Assembly: GCA_900557435.1 (NCBI GenBank)
Contig: USSH01000182.1
Coordinates: 1-5,465 of the forward strand
Direction of reading: 5' to 3'
Length of the DNA: 5,465 nucleotides
Source: an uncultured Coprococcus sp.
GTDB taxonomy: Bacteria; Bacillota; Clostridia; Lachnospirales; Lachnospiraceae
A program made the translations under genes and the position numbers. The number at the start of each line of letters is the position of its first letter. Within the stretch, counting starts at the first letter, position 1. The notes below the pieces were generated by a model. The model did no database searches and was not told where the DNA came from. It saw nothing but the letters and a program-made list of their open reading frames with translations. Shown piece after piece: positions 1 through 4,180 of this stretch.

Positions 1-815
1 ATCTTCATCCTGATTATGATACATGGACAATTTTCCCTTGGAGAAAGCACCAGAAGGATGGCATAGGTGGAAGAAGATTCTACGCAGCCAAGTCCATGCA
101 GGATGATGACGGCAGACGCTTCTACTTCGGCTGGGCTCATGACAGAGCAGACAGAAGTGACAGAGGCGAATGGTACTGGGGCGGAACCTTTTGTGTGCCA
201 CATGAGGTTGTTGCCACAGCAGATGGCGGGCTTGATGTAAAACTTCCAAAGGAATATGAGCATGTATTTGATAAACATGTAGATTGGGATTACATCCCGG
301 TTCTTGGAAATGCAAAGCTCCACGGAGACAGACTAGTTGAGATGGATTCAGTCAGTACATGTACATATGGTTTCCTTGGACACAGCGAGGAGAGCTATAT
401 GTTGAAGTGCAAGATCATGCCTAGAGAGGTGTATGACCATTTCGGCATACTGCTCAAGTCAGATAAAGAGGCAAGCGGATGTCTGCTCCTTGAGTTCGAT
501 GTGGCTATGCAGAGAGTGTCACTGGTAAATCTTCCTATGGGAGTTGATCCGTTCTGGGTTCAGTCCTGTCAGGCTGTACCTCCGGCAACTGAGCCGGGTC
601 CTGATGGCGTCAGAGTGTGTGAGAAGACATTTGACATAACAGAGGGCAGCGAGATAGATGTAAAGATCATAGTTGACCACGATATGGTGGAGGTATTTGT
701 CGGAGAGCAGGTTGCTTTCACATACAGGATCTATGCAAAGCCTGAGTTTGAGACGGGACTTCTGGCTCAGGATGCCAGAGTAGAATTCTATGACATAGAG
801 ATCACAGGAAAGTAA
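1..815 (+). CDS. Glycoside hydrolase family 32 protein (beta-fructosidase / sucrose-6-phosphate hydrolase type), 3' part only
   Basis: The reading frame is open from position 3 to the TAA at 813-815, giving 270 visible residues; the gene starts upstream of the window. The first ~60 residues match the last blades of the GH32 beta-propeller: FYAAKSMQDDDGRR, then YFGWAHDRADR and WYWGG before a C-P-H-E stretch, equivalent to the family's FYA(A/P)-x-GRR-x-GW and WGG-x-P-R elements. The rest fits the C-terminal beta-sandwich, including HFGILLKSD and VDHDMVEVFVGEQ, which parallels the VDRSSVEVFVN signature. The N-terminal WMNDPNG nucleophile, RDP and ECP acid/base motifs would lie upstream and cannot be checked. 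GH32 enzymes hydrolyse beta-fructosidic bonds in sucrose, sucrose-6-phosphate, inulin or levan; substrate and location cannot be decided from this fragment. The ATG at 96 lies inside the conserved propeller and is not the start. The fructokinase gene begins 21 nt downstream, so the two are very likely co-transcribed. Confidence 0.87.
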   Translation, partial: LHPDYDTWTIFPWRKHQKDGIGGRRFYAAKSMQDDDGRRFYFGWAHDRADRSDRGEWYWGGTFCVPHEVVATADGGLDVKLPKEYEHVFDKHVDWDYIPVLGNAKLHGDRLVEMDSVSTCTYGFLGHSEESYMLKCKIMPREVYDHFGILLKSDKEASGCLLLEFDVAMQRVSLVNLPMGVDPFWVQSCQAVPPATEPGPDGVRVCEKTFDITEGSEIDVKIIVDHDMVEVFVGEQVAFTYRIYAKPEFETGLLAQDARVEFYDIEITGK

Positions 816-836
816 AATTCACAAGGAGGATCCAAC

Positions 837-1814
837 ATGGAAAAGAAATATGATGTTGTGGCACTTGGCGAATTCCTGATAGACTTTACACCTGCCGGAA
901 ACACTGATTCCGGGATGAAACTTTTCGAACAGAATCCCGGAGGTGCACCGGTGAATATGCTCACGGCGGCCGGTAAAGCTGGTCTTAAGACTGCTTTCAT
1001 AGGTAAGGTCGGAGATGACATGCACGGTAATTTCCTGGTTGAGACCGCAAAACAGGCGGGGATAGAGACCAAAGGTATAGTAGTTGATGACACGGTATTT
1101 ACCACATTGGCATTTGTCACTCTAGATGAGAACGGAGAACGTGAATTCTCATTTGCCAGAAAGCCGGGAGCGGATACAATGCTCTGCTACAAGGAGGTTG
1201 ACGCCGAGCTGCTCAGAGATACAAAGGTGTTCCATATAGGTTCACTTTCACTCACGGATGAGCCGGCAAGGACCACCACGTTTCAGGCGGTGAAGGAGGC
1301 AAAGAAATACGGCGCGGTGATATCGTATGATCCGAACTACAGAGCACCGCTGTGGGACAGCAGAGAAAATGCGATGGAGAGGATGAAGAGTATTCTTCCG
1401 TTCGTAGATATAATGAAACTTTCGGATGAGGAGACATCACTCCTCACACCATTTGCCGATCCGGACGAGGCGGCCGAGTATCTTTTGGGAAGAGGTGTCA
1501 GACTTGTTGCGGTCACCCTGGGAAGTGAGGGTGTGCTGATATGCAGCAGGGATGGAAGTGAAATTATAAGCAGAAGAGTTCCTGGATTTGCCAGTAATGT
1601 GGTGGATACGACAGGAGCCGGAGATTCGTTCTGGGGAGCATTTGTATCACAGCTTGTCAGAGCGGACAAGAGACTGGAGGAATTCAGTATAGATGAGCTT
1701 GCAGAGTATGCAAGGTATGGAAATGCGGTTGCGAGCCTGTGCGTTGAAAAGCGCGGAGGACTCAGATCGATTCCGGAAGAGCGTGAGGCAATAGAAAGAC
1801 TCACATTAAAATAG
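837..1814 (+). CDS. scrK: PfkB-family carbohydrate kinase, probable fructokinase
   Basis: The 325-residue protein has the usual length for a PfkB/ribokinase-fold sugar kinase. It opens with DVVALGEFLIDFTPAG, typical of bacterial fructokinases. The first PfkB signature is around residues 34-40 (PGGAPVN), where the substrate lid meets the sugar. The second is DTTGAGDSF at residues 257-265: the GAGD anion hole with Asp263 as the catalytic base. The expected reaction is ATP + D-fructose to fructose-6-phosphate in the cytoplasm. The start is well fixed by AAGGAGGA at 823-830, six bases before the ATG. It follows the GH32 gene by 21 nt, which fits a hydrolase feeding fructose to the kinase. An intrinsic terminator lies 40 nt past the stop, so this is the last gene of its operon. 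Other PfkB kinases (ribokinase, KDG kinase) are possible, but the N-terminus and neighbour favour fructose. The symbol is by function, not by proven orthology. Confidence 0.92.
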   Translation: MEKKYDVVALGEFLIDFTPAGNTDSGMKLFEQNPGGAPVNMLTAAGKAGLKTAFIGKVGDDMHGNFLVETAKQAGIETKGIVVDDTVFTTLAFVTLDENGEREFSFARKPGADTMLCYKEVDAELLRDTKVFHIGSLSLTDEPARTTTFQAVKEAKKYGAVISYDPNYRAPLWDSRENAMERMKSILPFVDIMKLSDEETSLLTPFADPDEAAEYLLGRGVRLVAVTLGSEGVLICSRDGSEIISRRVPGFASNVVDTTGAGDSFWGAFVSQLVRADKRLEEFSIDELAEYARYGNAVASLCVEKRGGLRSIPEEREAIERLTLK

Positions 1815-1853
1815 GTATTAAAAATTTCACATAAAACATTTCCCTTAAACCTT

Positions 1854-1882
1854 GGGGCTGGAGTAATCCGGTCCCTTTTTTT
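1854..1882 (+). terminator. Rho-independent terminator of the GH32-fructokinase operon
   Basis: A 9-bp stem pairs 1854-1862 (GGGGCTGGA) with 1867-1875 (TCCGGTCCC), including two G-U wobbles. It is closed by a GTAA tetraloop, which is of the stable GNRA class. Seven T residues follow directly at 1876-1882. It lies 40 nt after the fructokinase stop codon and separates the sugar operon from the acyl-transfer operon. Confidence 0.88.
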
Positions 1883-1933
1883 AATGTTTTCTTAAAGAAT
1901 CTCCCAATTGAACCTTAAAATTAAATTGATTAT

Positions 1934-2011
1934 GATGTGGGGGACGGAGGGGACGGAGGTGCCTGACCCCCCGGCGATGTGGGGACGGAGGTACCTGTCC
2001 CCTCCGTCCCC
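1934..2011. repeat. Two tandem REP-like GC-rich palindromes (GGGGACGGAG family)
   Basis: GGGGACGGAG occurs three times on the + strand (1940-1949, 1949-1958, 1981-1990). Its exact reverse complement CTCCGTCCCC is at 2002-2011, giving a perfect 10-bp stem with an 11-nt loop. Two longer units are 18/20 identical: 1951-1970 and 1983-2002, each preceded by GATGTGG. Each unit is also a shorter palindrome, AGG-TG-CCT or AGGTACCT flanked by GGGG and CCCC. Palindromes of this composition are scattered through many Firmicutes intergenic regions and are often linked to REP-associated Y1 transposases. No transposase is in the window. The block lies after a terminator and before the next promoter, so it is probably not normally transcribed. 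Confidence 0.8.
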
Positions 2012-2065
2012 GATCGAATTGTAATAAGTCTTACTTATAATTAAGCATGTTGAATGTATATTAAG

Positions 2066-2095
2066 TTGAATTTGACACGTGGTACGGCATATAAT
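2066..2095 (+). promoter_or_regulatory. Candidate sigma-A promoter of the adenylation-ACP-MBOAT operon
   Basis: A perfect TATAAT (2090-2095) lies 18 bases after TTGAAT (2066-2071), which matches the -35 consensus at four of six positions. Transcription would start near 2102, leaving a leader of about 45 nt before the TTG start. A perfect TTGACA is also present at 2072-2077, but it is only 12 bases from the TATAAT, too close for normal sigma-A use. A second TATAAT at 2036-2041 has no good -35 partner. The heptamer GTTGAAT occurs at 2049-2055 and again at 2065-2071, overlapping the proposed -35, and could be a regulator site. The -10 overlaps the right arm of the surrounding inverted repeat. 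Confidence 0.5.
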
Positions 2096-2134
2096 CAATT
2101 CGATTTAAGGAAGAAGATAAAAAGGTTATTGAAC

Positions 2135-2140
2135 GAGGTG
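2135..2140 (+). promoter_or_regulatory. Ribosome binding site that fixes a TTG start for the adenylation gene
   Basis: GAGGTG lies seven bases before the TTG at 2148-2150. The same frame has a TGA stop at 2139-2141, so no start further upstream is possible. The residues after the TTG (KNILEFIENSAARYPDKLAV) are the standard N-terminal helix of the adenylate-forming family, so a later start would cut the fold. Confidence 0.8.
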
Positions 2141-2147
2141 AGTTGTA

Positions 2148-3761
2148 TTGAAAAATATACTTGAATTTATAGAGAATTCAGCAGCGCGATATCCTGATAA
2201 GCTGGCGGTGGCGGATGAGAATGGTGGTCTGACATACAGCCAGCTGGAGAGCTTTTCGAGAAAGATAGGCGCATGGGTATTGTCGGAGATCAAGGGCGTG
2301 AGAAATAAAGCTATAGCAGTGCTGCTGGACAAGAAACCAGAGAGTGTGGCGGCGTACATGGGAGTTGTTTACAGCGGTAACTTTTATGTGGTGCTCGACG
2401 CAGAGATGCCAAAGCAGAGAGCGGAGTCTATACTTGCAGCTTTAAGACCGGCAGCGATACTGACGGATGATCTTCATATGGAGCTTGCGAAGAACATTGC
2501 AGATGCAGTGAAGGAGATGGCAGAGCCACAGGAAGCGGTAGCTGTTTCCAAAGAAGAACGAAACTGCTGCAGTGATGAGATCAAAGTGTTAGATCTTGAT
2601 GGGATGGATGCTGACGCGGATCAGAGCGGATTGGACGGTGTAAGAGCCAGGATGATAGACACTGATCCGGTGTATGCGCTTTTCACATCGGGATCAACAG
2701 GAGTTCCAAAGGGCGCTGTGGTATCACACTCAAATATTATCGCTTACATAGACTGGTACACAGAGGCATTTGACATAGATGAAAATACAGTGTTTGGAAG
2801 TCAGACACCATTTTATTTCAGCATGTCGGTATCTGATCTATACAGCACACTGAAAAATGGAGCCACACTGTATATCATACCAAAGGTATATTTCACTTTT
2901 CCAATGAAACTGATGGAGTTCTTGAACACCTATAAGATAAACACGATATATTGGGTGCCTTCGGCTCTGCAGATAGTTGCAAATTATAAGATGTTCCAAT
3001 ATGCAAAACTGCCGGAGATCAAGAAGGTTCTGTTTGCCGGAGAGGTCATGCCGACAAGACCTCTAAATTACTGGAGAGAGAATCTGCCGGACGCTATGTA
3101 TGCAAATCTGTTTGGACCTACAGAGACAACAGATATATGTACATACTATGTCGTGAACAGGGATTTTGCGGATGATGAGCCGCTTCCAATGGGACATGCA
3201 TGCAACAACTGCGATGTGTTTGTCCTTGGCGAAGATGGAAAAGAGGTGTCACCAGAGGTTGATCCTGAGACAGGCTTCAGCTGTGAAGGAGAACTCTACG
3301 CAAGAGGTTCATTTGTGGCACTTGGGTATTATGGAAATGCAGAGAAGACGAAGGAGGCATTTGTCCAGAATCCGCTCAATCCGAATTATCCAGAATTGGT
3401 GTACAAGACTGGTGATCTGGTGAAGTACAACAAATATGGCGAGCTCGTGTATGTGTGCCGCAAGGATTATCAGATCAAGCACATGGGATATCGTATAGAG
3501 CTTGGAGAGATAGAGGCTGCGGCGGGAGCCATAGAAGGAATCAGGAGTTATGCCTGTATCTACGATGATGCGGCGGACAAGATTCTGTTCATATATGAAG
3601 GAAAAAAGAAGGACGATGCTGAACTGCTAAATGCATTTAAGGCGAGGGTTCCGCACTACATGGAGCCGAACCGATTCATAAGGATCACAAGCATGCCACA
3701 CAATGCGAATGGCAAGATCGACAGAAAGAAACTGAAGGCGGAATACGCGCAGGGGAAATAG
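2148..3761 (+). CDS. DltA-like amino acid adenylation domain protein (acyl-carrier-protein ligase, ANL superfamily)
   Basis: This 537-residue stand-alone adenylation enzyme should activate a small carboxylic acid with ATP and load it on the carrier protein encoded next. Core motifs are intact: the P-loop FTSGSTGVPKG (179-189), FGPTETT (322-328), YKTGDLV (419-425), the hinge-side GYRIELGEIE (from 447), and NGKIDRKKL (521-529) with Lys523 as the adenylation lysine. DltA of dlt operons is the nearest named relative. Two substrate-pocket positions differ from it. PFYFSMS has Ser225 where DltA and amino-acid NRPS domains have the Asp that binds the substrate amino group. WVPSALQIV has Val277 where DltA has the Cys linked to D-Ala selectivity. 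The protein is about 30 residues longer than typical DltA, owing to an acidic variable stretch at about residues 120-172. The start codon is TTG. The fold and chemistry are sure, but the substrate is open, so no dltA symbol is given. Confidence 0.93.
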   Translation: MKNILEFIENSAARYPDKLAVADENGGLTYSQLESFSRKIGAWVLSEIKGVRNKAIAVLLDKKPESVAAYMGVVYSGNFYVVLDAEMPKQRAESILAALRPAAILTDDLHMELAKNIADAVKEMAEPQEAVAVSKEERNCCSDEIKVLDLDGMDADADQSGLDGVRARMIDTDPVYALFTSGSTGVPKGAVVSHSNIIAYIDWYTEAFDIDENTVFGSQTPFYFSMSVSDLYSTLKNGATLYIIPKVYFTFPMKLMEFLNTYKINTIYWVPSALQIVANYKMFQYAKLPEIKKVLFAGEVMPTRPLNYWRENLPDAMYANLFGPTETTDICTYYVVNRDFADDEPLPMGHACNNCDVFVLGEDGKEVSPEVDPETGFSCEGELYARGSFVALGYYGNAEKTKEAFVQNPLNPNYPELVYKTGDLVKYNKYGELVYVCRKDYQIKHMGYRIELGEIEAAAGAIEGIRSYACIYDDAADKILFIYEGKKKDDAELLNAFKARVPHYMEPNRFIRITSMPHNANGKIDRKKLKAEYAQGK

Positions 3762-3777
3762 AGCTTATCTTATATAG

Positions 3778-3790
3778 AAGTGATTCACTT
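3778..3790. repeat. Small perfect dyad and short direct repeat in the adenylation-ACP gap
   Basis: AAGTGA-T-TCACTT is a perfect 13-base dyad starting 17 nt after the adenylation gene stop. CACTTTATG occurs at 3786-3794 and again at 3805-3813. No T-run follows, so this is not a terminator. The 121-nt gap (3762-3882) shows no gene of its own. The dyad could be a protein site, an RNA hairpin or chance. Confidence 0.3.
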
Positions 3791-3866
3791 TATGAACGCC
3801 GTTGCACTTTATGTGCTGCGCTGGTATTGCTCTAAAAATATACAATATGAAGAAAAATTTTATTAT

Positions 3867-3873
3867 AAGGAGA
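3867..3873 (+). promoter_or_regulatory. Ribosome binding site that fixes the carrier-protein start
   Basis: AAGGAGA lies nine bases before the ATG at 3883. In-frame upstream starts exist (TTG at 3802, ATG at 3847) but lack a ribosome site. They would add a basic tail absent from carrier proteins, so 3883 is preferred. Confidence 0.85.
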
Positions 3874-3882
3874 TATGAGATT

Positions 3883-4110
3883 ATGGAAGAATTATTAAAG
3901 ATTTTAAATGATGTTAAGCCTGGTGTTGATTATGAGAATGAGACAGACCTTATAGGACATGGTGTTCTGGATTCTATCACGATGGTTACACTGGTACTCC
4001 AGCTCAGCGATGAATTTGACGTTGATATCACACCTGTTGACATCACACCTGAGAACTTCAAGACGGTTCAGACTATCTACGATATGATAAAGAGACTTGA
4101 AGATGAGTAG
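3883..4110 (+). CDS. Acyl carrier protein, DltC-like (partner of the adenylation enzyme)
   Basis: This 75-residue acidic protein has the size and four-helix pattern of an acyl/peptidyl carrier protein. The phosphopantetheine attachment site is Ser31 in GHGVLDSITMV, matching the LDS motif of DltC and other carriers. Helix II continues to LQLSDEFDVDI, followed by the PENFKTVQTIYDMI helix III region. A 4'-phosphopantetheinyl transferase elsewhere in the genome would be needed to activate it. It should accept the acyl group from the DltA-like ligase upstream and present it at the inner membrane face to the MBOAT protein downstream. The gap from the upstream gene is 121 nt and to the downstream gene 70 nt, both rather loose for an operon but without terminators. 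In classical dlt operons the carrier gene follows dltB; here it precedes the MBOAT gene. It is not a fatty-acid ACP by context, though the sequence alone does not exclude other carriers. Confidence 0.92.
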   Translation: MEELLKILNDVKPGVDYENETDLIGHGVLDSITMVTLVLQLSDEFDVDITPVDITPENFKTVQTIYDMIKRLEDE

Positions 4111-4132
4111 GATCAAGATATAGATATTGGAA

Positions 4133-4155
4133 GATGGCGGAAACTGACTGCCGTC
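4133..4155 (+). other. Intercistronic RNA hairpin between carrier and MBOAT genes
   Basis: GATGGCGG (4133-4140) can pair with CTGCCGTC (4148-4155) as an 8-bp stem with two G-U wobbles and a 7-nt loop. It is followed by an A-run, not a T-run, so it is not an intrinsic terminator. It sits 22 nt after the carrier stop and 25 nt before the MBOAT start. It could protect the 3' end of the carrier message or set the relative output of carrier and membrane protein. The stem is seen; the role is inferred. Confidence 0.4.
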
Positions 4156-4180
4156 AAAAAATACTTGAGGAGTGGGAAAT

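Larger units (their letters stand above)
1913..2110. repeat. MITE-like non-coding element bounded by imperfect inverted repeats
   Basis: The left arm 1913-1933 (CCTTAAA-ATTA-AATTGATTAT) matches the reverse complement of the right arm 2091-2110 (ATAATCAATTCGATTTAAGG) at 18 of 21 aligned columns, with one gap and two mismatches. The longest exact block is ten bases. Between the arms lie a GC-rich REP-like palindrome pair (1940-2011) and an AT-rich stretch (2012-2090). There is no convincing coding frame inside and no clear target-site duplication outside: both flanks only show AA. Size (198 bp), terminal inverted repeats and lack of coding suggest a miniature transposable element or a repeat inserted into an older dyad. 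The match was found by eye, and mobility is inference. Confidence 0.45.

Noticed and set aside
1337..1804. Minus-strand 155-residue open frame opposite the fructokinase gene
   Set aside because: It is a low-complexity Ser/Leu-rich shadow of a clearly real gene on the + strand.
1939..1991. Possible G-quadruplex in the G-rich strand of the repeat
   Set aside because: The G-tracts are uneven and mostly two bases long apart from three tracts of four or five; hairpin pairing explains the pattern better.
2023..2040. ATAAGT-CTT-ACTTAT dyad as an operator
   Set aside because: The arms are only six bases in AT-rich DNA and about 25 bases upstream of the proposed -35; no known regulator motif is recognised.
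1892..2098. Minus-strand 68-residue open frame over the intergenic block
   Set aside because: It only translates the REP palindromes (a GTSVPSVP-like stretch) and has no ribosome site or family features.
3166..3423. Plus-strand 85-residue frame inside the adenylation gene
   Set aside because: It is out of frame with conserved adenylation motifs and has an Arg/Met-rich, non-protein-like composition.
3802..3882. Longer form of the carrier protein starting at TTG 3802
   Set aside because: It has no ribosome site and adds a Cys- and Lys-rich tail not found in carriers; ATG 3883 has a strong AAGGAGA.
4021..4050. 15-base tandem repeat (14/15 identical) encoding VDITP twice in the carrier protein
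   Set aside because: The loop length fits the usual carrier pattern (x-I-x-P-x-D-I-x-P-E-N-F), so it is probably not a recent insertion.
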